Source of the DNA: Glycomyces tritici | GTDB taxonomy: Bacteria > Actinomycetota > Actinomycetes > Mycobacteriales > Micromonosporaceae | Assembly: GCF_030403505.1 (NCBI RefSeq) | Contig: NZ_JAUEMJ010000006.1 | Location: 263,939 to 327,938 of the forward strand | Length of the DNA: 64,000 bases | Reading direction: 5' to 3' | Translations under genes and position numbers: made by a program | Part shown: positions 7,907 through 15,859 of the stretch, piece after piece | Numbering within the stretch: position 1 is the stretch's first letter | Layout of the letters: the number at the start of each line of letters is the position of its first letter | The notes under the pieces: generated by a model | The model's input: the letters and a program-made list of their open reading frames with translations, nothing else | The model's database searches: none | What the model was told of the DNA's origin: nothing

Positions 7907-9732
7907 GACGGTTCGTACCCTTCCATGAGAGTGACTCGGTCGGCCTGGTTAGTGATGATGAAGGCCATATTCTCTCGAGCTTCGTTCCCGTCGGCCCAGT
8001 AGTTTTTGTGGATGTCGGTTCCGTCGTCAGTCAGCTCGCCGTTCTTGTCGGTGGGGTCGCTGGCGAACTCGACTGCTCCGTAGTCGTCGTTGACTGGGTT
8101 GGTGCCGCCGTGCCAGGCTTGCGAGCCGTCGCCTTCGTTGTCATACGTGGGTGCGCCGAAAACAGTGGACCATCCTTCCGGCAGGGCATCTTGAATGGTG
8201 GTCACCGTGTCGGTCGTATCGCGGATGGCGTCATTCTCAGCGGTGGTGACGTAGACGTTCTCGGCGCCGATGCCGAGGTCAGCGGCGTGCTCGGTATCCA
8301 TACCAGGTGATGCCACGGCGACGATCTTGTCAACCGCGACGCCGTACTCGGAGGCGGTGTGTCCGACGACGGTGGTGCCGTAGGAGTGACTCACCAGCGT
8401 GGTGTGCGAGTCTCCCTGGTGGGTCGTTTCGAGTGCGTGTGTGAACTGGGAGAGGGTTGGGCCCGCGTCCTCCGCCCAGTGCATGTTCTCGGCTCCGGTG
8501 CTCCAAGCTCCGTCCTCCTCGGAGGGTTTGACATCGTCGGGAGCGTCGTAGTCGAGCCAGGCGATCACGGCGGTCTCAGCGCTGGAGTCCTTACTCTTGG
8601 CGTCCTCGGCCATGGTCTCGGCCCGATCGAGCGAACCACTGAAGTTGGAGAGGTCGGAGCCCGTGCCGGGCACGTAGACGGCGGTGTTGTCGGCGGAGTC
8701 AGGGTTTCCGACCGAGACGATCGCCTTGCCGTCTTTCGCTGAGTCGTATCCGATCAGGTAGTAATCCTGCCCGGTGGTCGCCTGTCCGGTGATGGCGTCC
8801 TGCAAGCCGGTCAGGGAGTCGCGTCGGTCGCGCTGGTCTTCAAGGGCGGCGAGTTCTTCCTGGAGTGCCTGGTATTCCTTGTACTCCTCGGTCTCCTCCA
8901 TCCACAATCCGCCTGTGGCCATTTCGAACTGCTTCGGGTCGCCCATGGCGTCGAGTTGCGCCTGGAGATCGGCGATGTCGGCGTCGAGAGTGGGGCTGTA
9001 CCGGTTGAGCTCGGACTCCAGCAGTTCACGGTTGGCGTAGTCGCGGGTGTCGGTGGGGACGCCGTCGAGTCCGCCGAGGAGTTCAGGGTGGTTCTCGAGC
9101 ATGGCGATCTGCTCTGCGCCGCTCAGGGAATTCCACCACTCGTTGACTTCCTCGGGCGAGGCATCTCCGTCGATGAGGTCCTGGAGACCTCCGACCTCGT
9201 TGGCGGCGAGTTGGTCCAGCGCGGCTTCCTCAGCGGCGCTGAGTGTTTCGCCATATAGTCCGATTGCGGCCTTCAACGCGTCGTCGGCCTCGGTCGCCTT
9301 GTCGAGCCAGCTCTGAATCTCGCCCTCAATCTGATCAATGGTGCCGGCCAGAGCACCTCCTTCCCAGGTGATCGTGCCGTCAGCCTTAACACTGACATTC
9401 AGCGCCGGGTCGATGCTCGCGACGAAATTCGCGAGCTGAGCCTTCGCATCCTGAAGCGCGACCACCGCATCATCGATGGCTGCCGCGATTCTTCGAGCTT
9501 GGCCTGCGCGCTCGTCGAGGTCCTGCACGAATTCCTTGATGCGTTCGCGACCGGCCTCTGCGGCGTCGCCGCTCCAATTGTCGTCCTTCAAGTCGCCGGT
9601 GCGGAAGTCGTCGAGCTCGGCGAGACGTTCTTCAAGGTGCTTCGAGAACTGCAGCCAGGTTTCACCGTGGGTTTTGAGTGGATCGAAGTCGGCGCTGGTG
9701 AGGCCTTGATAGGTGATCGGCATCGTCGTCAC
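7903..9732 (-). CDS. DUF1023-type alpha/beta hydrolase with WXG-like N-terminal helical domain
   Basis: This 609-residue protein has two parts. Residues 1 to about 330 are almost all helical and charged. An early segment holds WSGDAA near residue 53, reminiscent of WXG100 proteins, followed by a coiled coil that includes DADIADLQAQLDAMGD. Residues from about 350 onward form an alpha/beta-hydrolase domain of the DUF1023 type, with IAWLDYDAP and the nucleophile elbow SHSYGT (Ser450). No signal peptide is present, so type VII-like export is plausible but unproven. The GTG start overlaps the upstream stop (GTGA); an ATG nine bases later is an alternative. Such proteins are abundant in Streptomyces and relatives, and their substrate is unknown. 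Confidence 0.85.
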   Translation of the reverse strand: MTTMPITYQGLTSADFDPLKTHGETWLQFSKHLEERLAELDDFRTGDLKDDNWSGDAAEAGRERIKEFVQDLDERAGQARRIAAAIDDAVVALQDAKAQLANFVASIDPALNVSVKADGTITWEGGALAGTIDQIEGEIQSWLDKATEADDALKAAIGLYGETLSAAEEAALDQLAANEVGGLQDLIDGDASPEEVNEWWNSLSGAEQIAMLENHPELLGGLDGVPTDTRDYANRELLESELNRYSPTLDADIADLQAQLDAMGDPKQFEMATGGLWMEETEEYKEYQALQEELAALEDQRDRRDSLTGLQDAITGQATTGQDYYLIGYDSAKDGKAIVSVGNPDSADNTAVYVPGTGSDLSNFSGSLDRAETMAEDAKSKDSSAETAVIAWLDYDAPDDVKPSEEDGAWSTGAENMHWAEDAGPTLSQFTHALETTHQGDSHTTLVSHSYGTTVVGHTASEYGVAVDKIVAVASPGMDTEHAADLGIGAENVYVTTAENDAIRDTTDTVTTIQDALPEGWSTVFGAPTYDNEGDGSQAWHGGTNPVNDDYGAVEFASDPTDKNGELTDDGTDIHKNYWADGNEARENMAFIITNQADRVTLMEGYEPS

Positions 9733-10139
9733 ACCGCCACGTCAAGGCCGTTGGGCGAGGGGACGGCGTCGGCAGAGTCTGGCGCAGGTAGGGCCGGAGC
9801 CGGGATGTCGGCGTTGCGGGGGAACTGGTCGGCGTACTGGTCGAACTCCGACGAGACGTAATCGTCGATCTCTTCGGTGGATCGAACTGCCACGACCAGG
9901 TATCCGGCGAACTCCTCGATCCGGAAGCGGTGGGTCGGTATGAGTTCGTCCCCCCACTTGCCGACCGCTTCGAGGACTTCGGCCACGCCGGTGAACTGGG
10001 CGGTATCGACCGAGCCTGAAAGGTCGTCGGAATCATTCACGACCAGGCTCATGTTGCCGTAGAGCTCTTCGGAGAGCGTGAAGATTCCTGTTGCGACTTT
10101 GTCGATCGCCTCGGGATCGAGGTTGAATCCGTTGCCCAT
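9729..10139 (-). CDS. small WXG100/ESX-like protein
   Basis: This 136-residue acidic protein begins with a helical block (DPEAIDKVATGIFTLSEEL). It has WGD in GKWGDEL near residue 66 and ends in a Pro/Ala-rich tail. Size, helicity and position in front of a DUF1023 hydrolase are those of ESX-secretion-associated partner proteins, although no canonical WXG motif is clear. The ATG at 10139 is preceded by CGGAG at a reasonable spacing, so the longer in-frame start at 10190 was rejected. It is coupled downstream to the hydrolase (GTGA) and may be the chaperone or targeting partner of the complex. Confidence 0.75.
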   Translation of the reverse strand: MGNGFNLDPEAIDKVATGIFTLSEELYGNMSLVVNDSDDLSGSVDTAQFTGVAEVLEAVGKWGDELIPTHRFRIEEFAGYLVVAVRSTEEIDDYVSSEFDQYADQFPRNADIPAPALPAPDSADAVPSPNGLDVAV

Positions 10140-10336
10140 CAGCAGGACTCCGAGAGCAGGTCGTGGACCATTGCCAGGTTGGGGGTGCATTGTGGCACGG
10201 GTGGGACCTCCGGTGGGGATTGCCGGGTTTGTTCTACGGCCGCGACCCAGAGTAGTGGACTGTCGCCTGTCTTGGGGTACACCGAAAGACAGCTGGTGAG
10301 GGTGAGGTGGGCGGGGGCTTCTAGACGCTTTTGCAC
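10139..10336 (-). CDS. possible 65-residue ORF at the head of the WXG-like cluster
   Basis: An open frame from GTG at 10336 encodes 65 residues ending HDLLSESC. Its TGA overlaps the next ATG as TGATG, the same coupling seen between the other genes of the cluster. There is no good Shine-Dalgarno, third-position GC is lower than in neighbours, and the frame is open further upstream without a start codon. It could be the tail of a decayed gene or a short real leader ORF. I cannot assign a function. Confidence 0.3.
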   Translation of the reverse strand: MQKRLEAPAHLTLTSCLSVYPKTGDSPLLWVAAVEQTRQSPPEVPPVPQCTPNLAMVHDLLSESC

Positions 10337-10479
10337 ACGAAGGTGTGTTGCGCTTGCAGATGCGCGAAAAGCTGTGTCAGCCTGAACCCACGTGCGAATC
10401 CCCGATCATCCTGCGGGCCTGCGGCAGTGGCAGCAACCAGCGCTGGACCCTCCGATAGAGCGAACGATGGGAACGACAA
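10337..10479. other. intergenic stretch with no gene seen
   Basis: Together with the doubtful ORF before it and the terminator after it, this fills the ~400 bp between the WXG-like gene and the subtilase. It is less GC-rich around 10321-10380, which fits a promoter for the minus-strand cluster, but I see no convincing -35/-10 pair. Confidence 0.4.
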
Positions 10480-10506
10480 GGGCGGCACCGCGATGCGGTG
10501 CCGCCC
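10480..10506 (-). terminator. rho-independent-type terminator of the subtilase gene
   Basis: GGGCGGCACCGC and GCGGTGCCGCCC form a perfect 12-bp stem with a 3-nt loop, 40 bp after the subtilase stop. On the minus strand it is followed by TTGTCGTT. Confidence 0.85.
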
Positions 10507-10545
10507 ATTCCCGTGTCCGGCGGGTGGAGCGCCGGTCGGCTAGCG

Positions 10546-13077
10546 CTACTCGGTCAAGGTGAAGGCGGGCGAGGTCCACTGCTCCCAGTGGGCCGGGTTC
10601 GCCTCGTCGCCCAGGGCTTTGAGGACCTTGACATGGAGGGTCCATTGGCCGGGTTCCAAGGCATTGGGGCGGGACTCCGTGAGGTCCTCGAGGTGGATGC
10701 CGATGGCGTCGTCCGGGCCCGGGGAGCGTGGGAGGAACTGCTCGGGCTCCCATTCGACGACTTCGCCGGTGGCGGTGTTGACGGCGCTGATCTCCATGGA
10801 GGAGACCTGGTGGCCCAGGTAGACGAGGGCGGCGAGGTCGGGGCCTTCGGCGAGGCTGAAGGTTTCGGTCTCTTCCAGGTCGCGGTACTCGAACTGGTGG
10901 GTCTCCGGGTCCTGGCCGACGATCGCCGCGAGACGGGGGAACTCCGGGTGATCGAGGACGGGAATGGCGAGGTAGTCGCCCTGGTATCCCGAGTAGGCGG
11001 CGGTCAGTGATTCGCCGGAGTCCGGGCGGGCGGTGATGCGGCCTCCGAAGACGGAGCCCGCAGGCAGGTCCGCGCTGGGCTCGACCGTGACCTGGACCGT
11101 GGCCGTCTGGCCCGGATAGAGGTCGAGGGTCTTCGGCTCGAACGTCACGTTCGGCTCGGCCGCAACGAAGCCCGGCGCCCGGGTGTCGCCGGTGGTGGCG
11201 ATCGTGGAGCGGTGGGTGAGTTCGTAGGTGCGGGTCTTGGTGTCGCGCGAGGTGAGCTGGAGCTCGAAGGTGCGCGGGCCCGTGCCGTCGCCGGTGTTGA
11301 CGCCGGTCGGGTAGAGGTCGGCCTCGGCGTCGAGGGCGTCGATCACGTCGATGACCCCGGTCCCCTGCCGATGGGCCGCTTCGAGTTCGCCCAGGTCGGG
11401 GTTGTCGCCCCATGCGACCGGCTTGGCGGAGTTGGCGAGGCGGGTGCGCACGTCGCGCGGCTTCAGACTCGAGTCGTCGTCGAGCAGCAGCGCGGCGGCG
11501 CCCGCGACGTGCGGGGAGGACATCGAAGTGCCCGAAAGCGCCGCGTAGGAGCCGTCTTCCACGGGGATCGTGGACCAGATGCCGCCGCCGGGGGCGGTCA
11601 GGTCGGGCTTGAACGAGAGGTCCGGGGCCGGACCGTAAGCGGTGAAGGAGGAGGCGAAGCCGCCGCGCGGGAGCTCGACCAGGACCGTCTCGCCGGAGAA
11701 CTCCAGGACCGGGGCCTTGCCGATCGTCGCCAGGTCGTGCAGGTCGGTGCCATCGGTGTCCGTCACGGCAAGGGCCGGAACGGGACCGTCCGCGATGCCG
11801 CCGCCGCCGAAGGGGCCCGAGCGGTCGTTGTAGATGACGACGCTCGTGGCGCCCTCGGCGACCGCTCGCTGGTACTTCTCATTGAACGTGCAGGTGCCGC
11901 GCACGATGAGCGCGGCCTTGCCGGCGACGTCCCCTTCGGACGCGTCGTCGGCGCAGGCGCGGCCCAGCCACACGAGCGGGTCCGTGGGCGCTTCCGGTTC
12001 GGGCGTGTCGTCGATCTGGCGGTAGCCGATGCTGCGGTCCAGGGCCGGCACGAACGCGGCGTCCATGCGCTGCTTCGGGTTGTCCGTGGAGGCCACCGCG
12101 ATCACATCGGTGCCGAGGCTCGGCGCCGAACCCGAGTAGATGCCCGCCTCGCCGTCGTTGCCCATCGAGGCGACGACCGTGACGCCCTCTTCGACGAGCT
12201 TGTCCGCGGCCTCCGCGGTCGGGTAGCCGGGCCACTCGAAGGACTGGCCGAGCGAGAGGTTCACGACGTCCATGCCGTCGTCCAGCGCCGCCTCGAGCGC
12301 CTGCATGATGACCTCGGAGCTGGTGGAGCCGTCGCAGCCGAACACCCGGTAGGCCCCGAGCTCGACGTCGGGGGCGACACCGGTGACCTTGCCGTTCGCG
12401 CCCACGATGCCCGCCACGTGCGTGCCGTGGCCGCCGCAGTCGGCCGGGTCCGCGTCGGGCGCGGGCTCGGCGTTCTCGGGGTCGTCCGAGTCGAAGTCGT
12501 CGCCCACGAAGTCGGTGCCGTACGCGACCCGGCAGTCGTCGCCGAAGCAGCCGCCGAGGTCGGGGTGGGTGTAGTCGATGCCGGTGTCGATGATGCCGAC
12601 CTTGACGCCCTCGCCGGTGATGCCGCGGTCGTGCGCGTCCGCCGCGCGGGTCGTCTGGATCGCCTGGGCCAGTTCGGGTTGCGCCTCAGGGGGCGCGGCC
12701 TCGTCGCCGACGCGCGCGGGGCCCATCAGGAGGACGTCCGACCAGACCTGCTCGACCAGGTCGAGGCGTTCGAGCCGCCGGGCGGTGGCCGGGTCGGTCT
12801 CGACCGAGACGCCGTTCCAGACGCGCGCGAAGTCGTGCCGGAGCGTGTAGTCCAGGTCGCGGGCGGCCGCGTCGAGGGCCGACGCGCCCGCGCCGGGAGC
12901 GAGCTCCACCAGCCAGACTCGGGGCGCGCCTTCCTCCGGGGCCGCTTGGGCGGCAAGGGAGGAGGAGGCCAGCATCGGCAGCGCGAGCGCCGCGGCGACG
13001 ACGGCGGTCGTCCGGATGCGGGACGCGGCCGTTCGGCCTGCGAGGCGGTGGAGAGCAATGCGGCGCGAGCCCGGCAT
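10546..13077 (-). CDS. secreted S8 subtilase with PA domain
   Basis: This 843-residue extracellular serine protease has an Arg-rich signal peptide (about residues 1-46, ending AAQA) and an I9-like propeptide to about residue 140. The catalytic domain follows, with Asp164 (GIIDTGIDYTHPDL), His217 (GGHGTHVAG) and Ser518 (SGTSMSSPHVAG). A protease-associated domain is inserted at about 360-465, and a fibronectin-like C-terminal region carries the final 250 residues. The ATG at 13077 follows AAAGGGA; a longer frame to 13113 lacks signal-peptide logic. The gene is monocistronic between two terminators. Its substrate is probably bulk extracellular protein. Confidence 0.92.
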   Translation of the reverse strand: MPGSRRIALHRLAGRTAASRIRTTAVVAAALALPMLASSSLAAQAAPEEGAPRVWLVELAPGAGASALDAAARDLDYTLRHDFARVWNGVSVETDPATARRLERLDLVEQVWSDVLLMGPARVGDEAAPPEAQPELAQAIQTTRAADAHDRGITGEGVKVGIIDTGIDYTHPDLGGCFGDDCRVAYGTDFVGDDFDSDDPENAEPAPDADPADCGGHGTHVAGIVGANGKVTGVAPDVELGAYRVFGCDGSTSSEVIMQALEAALDDGMDVVNLSLGQSFEWPGYPTAEAADKLVEEGVTVVASMGNDGEAGIYSGSAPSLGTDVIAVASTDNPKQRMDAAFVPALDRSIGYRQIDDTPEPEAPTDPLVWLGRACADDASEGDVAGKAALIVRGTCTFNEKYQRAVAEGATSVVIYNDRSGPFGGGGIADGPVPALAVTDTDGTDLHDLATIGKAPVLEFSGETVLVELPRGGFASSFTAYGPAPDLSFKPDLTAPGGGIWSTIPVEDGSYAALSGTSMSSPHVAGAAALLLDDDSSLKPRDVRTRLANSAKPVAWGDNPDLGELEAAHRQGTGVIDVIDALDAEADLYPTGVNTGDGTGPRTFELQLTSRDTKTRTYELTHRSTIATTGDTRAPGFVAAEPNVTFEPKTLDLYPGQTATVQVTVEPSADLPAGSVFGGRITARPDSGESLTAAYSGYQGDYLAIPVLDHPEFPRLAAIVGQDPETHQFEYRDLEETETFSLAEGPDLAALVYLGHQVSSMEISAVNTATGEVVEWEPEQFLPRSPGPDDAIGIHLEDLTESRPNALEPGQWTLHVKVLKALGDEANPAHWEQWTSPAFTLTE

Positions 13078-13097
13078 CAGGGGTCCCTTTCGAGTCG

Positions 13098-13133
13098 TGC
13101 CGGCCGGGGGCACTGAAGCGCCCCCGGCCGGCA
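13098..13133 (-). terminator. terminator of the crcB pair
   Basis: TGCCGGCCGGGGGC and its exact complement form a 14-bp stem with an 8-nt loop, 74 bp after the second crcB stop and just ahead of the subtilase start. Confidence 0.8.
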
Positions 13134-13206
13134 GCTATGGCAGGACCTCGATCGTGGGGCATGGCGGCGCCCGAACCGCGCATTTGCCGCAGCCGCGTGT
13201 CGGAAC

Positions 13207-13569
13207 TCAGCCGGTGACGAGGTGTGCGAGCGCGAGCCCGAGGAGGCCCGCGGCGAGGCCGCCCGCGAGGTTCGCGGCGACGTTCCACAGCGCGTGGCGC
13301 CAGCGGCCGGACTCGACGAGCAGCAGCGTCTCGTAGGAGAGTGTCGAGTACGTGGTGAGCGCCCCGCAGAAGCCGGTGACGAGCAGCGCCGTCCAGTCCG
13401 CGTTCGTCACGGCGACGGCGAGGAACACGGCGAGGCCGGACCCGGCGACGTTGACGACCAGCGTGCCCCAGGGCAGGTAGCGGCCCGCGTAGTGGGCGAT
13501 GACGAGGTCGGTGAGGAAGCGGGCGGGCGCGCCGATCGCGGCCCCGGCGGCGATGAGGAGGAGTGTCAT
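13207..13569 (-). CDS. crcB: fluoride channel subunit CrcB/Fluc (short)
   Basis: This 120-residue four-helix membrane protein exports fluoride as a dual-topology or heterodimeric channel. It shows the pore signature GFCGALTTYST at about residues 70-80 and an N-terminal GAPARFL matching the conserved G-x-x-x-R-F/Y motif. It overlaps the upstream crcB by ATGA. In actinobacteria paired crcB genes normally encode the two halves of a heterodimer. I see no fluoride riboswitch upstream of the pair. Confidence 0.93.
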   Translation of the reverse strand: MTLLLIAAGAAIGAPARFLTDLVIAHYAGRYLPWGTLVVNVAGSGLAVFLAVAVTNADWTALLVTGFCGALTTYSTLSYETLLLVESGRWRHALWNVAANLAGGLAAGLLGLALAHLVTG

Positions 13570-14123
13570 GCGCGGCGCCGGACGAGTCTGCGGGTGGCGT
13601 ACATGCCGATCGCGGCGGCCAGAAGCGCTGCGGCCATCGTCGCGAACGCGTAGACGACCGCGAGCGCGGTCGCTCCGGCGCTCGCGGTGCGGCCGATGTC
13701 GAGGATGTAGGTGGAGAAGGTGGTGAAGCCGCCGAGGATGCCGATCCCGACGAAGGGACGGAGGCGGCCGAGGCCGGGCGCGACCTCGGTGACCGTGATC
13801 ATGAGGACCCCGATGAGCAGGCCGCCCACGGTGTTCGCGGTGAACGTGGCCACCGGGAACGCGCCGGGAGCAGCGGGGAAGGCCACGGTCAGCCCGTACC
13901 GGGCGAGCGCGCCGATCGCGCCGCCCGCGGCGACCGCGGCCAGGGCCGGTGCGGAGGCGGCGCGCAGCGCGCCGCGCAGGGAGGGGCGGTGGTGCGGAGA
14001 CTGGCCGTTCAGGGACGGGCGGCGCCCGGGTCGGCGGTCCCGCGGTGGACGCTGCGGTCCGCGGTCCCGCGGCGGGCGGCGCTGGGGCTCGCGGTCCCTC
14101 GGCGGGCGGCTGGTGTCGGGCAC
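13566..14123 (-). CDS. crcB: fluoride channel subunit CrcB/Fluc with Arg/Pro-rich N-terminal extension
   Basis: This 185-residue protein has a Fluc domain at about residues 55-180, with GALARYGL, GILGGFTTFST and four hydrophobic helices. It is preceded by about 50 residues of repeated PPRDR/PQR units encoded by a GCGGTCCCGCGG-type DNA repeat. The tail is cytoplasmic if the usual topology holds and should be disordered and strongly positive. The stop overlaps the second subunit's start (ATGA). A later start without the tail exists only as weaker alternatives, so the length of the tail is uncertain. Confidence 0.88.
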   Translation of the reverse strand: MPDTSRPPRDREPQRRPPRDRGPQRPPRDRRPGRRPSLNGQSPHHRPSLRGALRAASAPALAAVAAGGAIGALARYGLTVAFPAAPGAFPVATFTANTVGGLLIGVLMITVTEVAPGLGRLRPFVGIGILGGFTTFSTYILDIGRTASAGATALAVVYAFATMAAALLAAAIGMYATRRLVRRRA

Positions 14124-14225
14124 GCCACGAATCTAGTCGCCGCGGATATTCCCGCGGACCGGGCCGTATGCGGTCTCTCACTGACCCTTGCGCCCGATAT
14201 GCGAGTGCCGCTAGCCTTGTGAGCG

Positions 14226-14309
14226 ATGCGCTACACGATCACGAACCAGCACCTGACCCGGAGACGTCACCTCGACTTCTGCCGCGTGTCCACCGTGCTC
14301 TGTCGTTAG
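14226..14309 (+). CDS. 27-residue cysteine-type leader peptide
   Basis: ATG at 14226 opens a 27-codon frame reading MRYTITNQHLTRRRHLDF and then CRVSTVLCR before TAG. The R-R-H-(V/L)-D-x-x-R-V-S-x-x-L-C ending is the hallmark of the short leader peptides found ahead of sulfur-metabolism genes in actinobacteria. The paired cysteines at the end let ribosome progress report cysteine supply. It sits 135 bp upstream of a DAACS symporter with nothing else between, and a hairpin follows its stop. It is too short for most gene callers. Confidence 0.8.
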   Translation: MRYTITNQHLTRRRHLDFCRVSTVLCR

Positions 14310-14325
14310 CACCGAACCTCTTCAC

Positions 14326-14339
14326 CGGCGGGCTCGCCG
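14326..14339 (+). terminator. possible attenuator hairpin after the leader peptide
   Basis: CGGCG and CGCCG pair around a GGCT loop 16 bp after the leader stop, followed within a few bases by CCCCCTTTTCTC. The stem is short, but position and T-run fit a cysteine-dependent attenuator. The rest of 14140-14444 shows nothing else. Confidence 0.4.
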
Positions 14340-14444
14340 AAGACTCCCCCTTTTCTCACGCTGGCCTCGAGCCACCCCAGCGTTCCCCAGAAGACCGCAG
14401 CCGGGCCGTGCCCTGCTGTCTGCCCAGAATCCAAGAGGTTCACC

Positions 14445-15803
14445 ATGTCCGCAACCGCGGCACCAAACGACTCCAAGCAGCGCAAGCGCTTCAAGATCCC
14501 GTTCGCCTGGCAGCTCCTGATCGGCCTCGCGCTCGGCCTCGTCCTCGGCTACGTCGCCCGCCAATGGTCGGTCGCCTGGCTCGGCACCACCCTCGAGACG
14601 ATCGGGACGCTGTTCGTGCAGCTCCTGTTCCTCATCGTCCCGTTCCTGGTGTTCACCGCGATCGTCGCGTCGATCGCCAACCTGCGCAACCTCGCGAACG
14701 CGGGCCGCCTGGTCGCCAAGACCCTCGGCTGGTTCGCGCTCACCTCGGCCATCGCCGTCGCGATCGGCCTTGCCATCGGCCTGACCACCAACCCGGGCGA
14801 GGGCGTGACCCTCACCAGCTCCGCCGCGGCGCCGGAGACCACCGGCTCCTGGACGGACTTCCTGACCGGGATCATCCCCACCAACGTGGTCGACGCGTTC
14901 GTCAACGTGAACGTGCTGCAGATCGTGTTCCTCGCGATCATCGTCGGCGCGGCCGCCGCGAAGCTCGGCGACAAGGCCGAGCCGTTCCTGAAGTTCAACG
15001 AGTCGGCGCTGGCGCTGATCCAGAAGGCCCTGTGGTGGGTGATCCGCTTGGCGCCCATCGGCACCGCTGCCCTCATCGGCAACTCGGTGTTCGCGTACGG
15101 CTGGGACCTGCTGGAGCCGCTCGCGGTGTTCAGCATCGACATCTACTTGGGCGCGCTCATCGTGATGCTCGTGGTCTACCCGGTGCTGCTGCGGCTGGTC
15201 GCGAAGGTGTCGCCGGTGCAGTTCTTCCGCAAGGCGTGGCCGGCGATCCAGTTCGCGTTCGTCTCGCGCTCCTCGGTGGGCACGCTGCCGCTGGCGCAGC
15301 GGATCGTGACCGAGCGGCTCGGCGTCGCCCGCGACTACGCGTCGTTCGCGTCGCCGTTCGGGGCGACCACGAAGATGGACGGCTGCGCCGCGATCTACCC
15401 GGCGATCGCCGCGATCTTCGTGGCGCAGGTGTACGACGTGCCGCTGGGCATCCAGGACTACCTGCTCATCGCGTTCGTCTCGGTGATCGGTTCGGCGGCG
15501 ACGGCGGGCCTGACCGGCGCGACCGTGATGCTGACCCTCACGCTCTCGACGCTGGGCCTGCCGCTCGAAGGCGTGGGCCTGCTGCTGGCGATCGACCCGA
15601 TCATGGACATGATCCGCACGGCCACGAACGTGACCGGGCAGATGGTGGTGCCGGTGATCGTGGCGAAGTCGGAGAAGATCCTCGACCGCGAGGTGTACGA
15701 CGCGGCTCCGGTGCCGCTGGACGCCGAGTCGGCCTTCGGTGGCGACGCCGAGGAGCCGGAGGAGGCGCCCCGCAGGGGCGAGCCTGCGCTGCAACCCGCT
15801 TAA
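14445..15803 (+). CDS. DAACS-family cation symporter, probably for cystine
   Basis: This 452-residue transporter has the dicarboxylate/amino acid:cation symporter fold: about eight membrane helices, the HP1 loop as SRSSVGTLPL near residue 285, GATTKMDGCA in TM7 and DMIRTATNVTGQ in TM8. These correspond to the SSST, NMDGT and D-x-x-R-T-x-x-N motifs. The Arg of TM8 usually binds the substrate carboxylate. The acidic C-terminal tail is unstructured. AAGAGG precedes the ATG. Sequence alone would allow glutamate, succinate or cystine. The Cys-type leader peptide upstream makes a TcyP-like cystine importer the best guess. Confidence 0.9.
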   Translation: MSATAAPNDSKQRKRFKIPFAWQLLIGLALGLVLGYVARQWSVAWLGTTLETIGTLFVQLLFLIVPFLVFTAIVASIANLRNLANAGRLVAKTLGWFALTSAIAVAIGLAIGLTTNPGEGVTLTSSAAAPETTGSWTDFLTGIIPTNVVDAFVNVNVLQIVFLAIIVGAAAAKLGDKAEPFLKFNESALALIQKALWWVIRLAPIGTAALIGNSVFAYGWDLLEPLAVFSIDIYLGALIVMLVVYPVLLRLVAKVSPVQFFRKAWPAIQFAFVSRSSVGTLPLAQRIVTERLGVARDYASFASPFGATTKMDGCAAIYPAIAAIFVAQVYDVPLGIQDYLLIAFVSVIGSAATAGLTGATVMLTLTLSTLGLPLEGVGLLLAIDPIMDMIRTATNVTGQMVVPVIVAKSEKILDREVYDAAPVPLDAESAFGGDAEEPEEAPRRGEPALQPA

Positions 15804-15826
15804 GCTTTGTCCTCTCCTGAAATGGC

Positions 15827-15859
15827 GGGGGCCGGTCCTTCGGGGCCGGTCCCCGTTTT
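15827..15859. terminator. terminator between convergent genes
   Basis: GGGG-CCGG pairs with CCGG-T-CCCC around a TTCG-containing loop and is followed by GTTTTCT on the plus strand, ending exactly at the stop of the convergent TetR gene. Confidence 0.75.
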
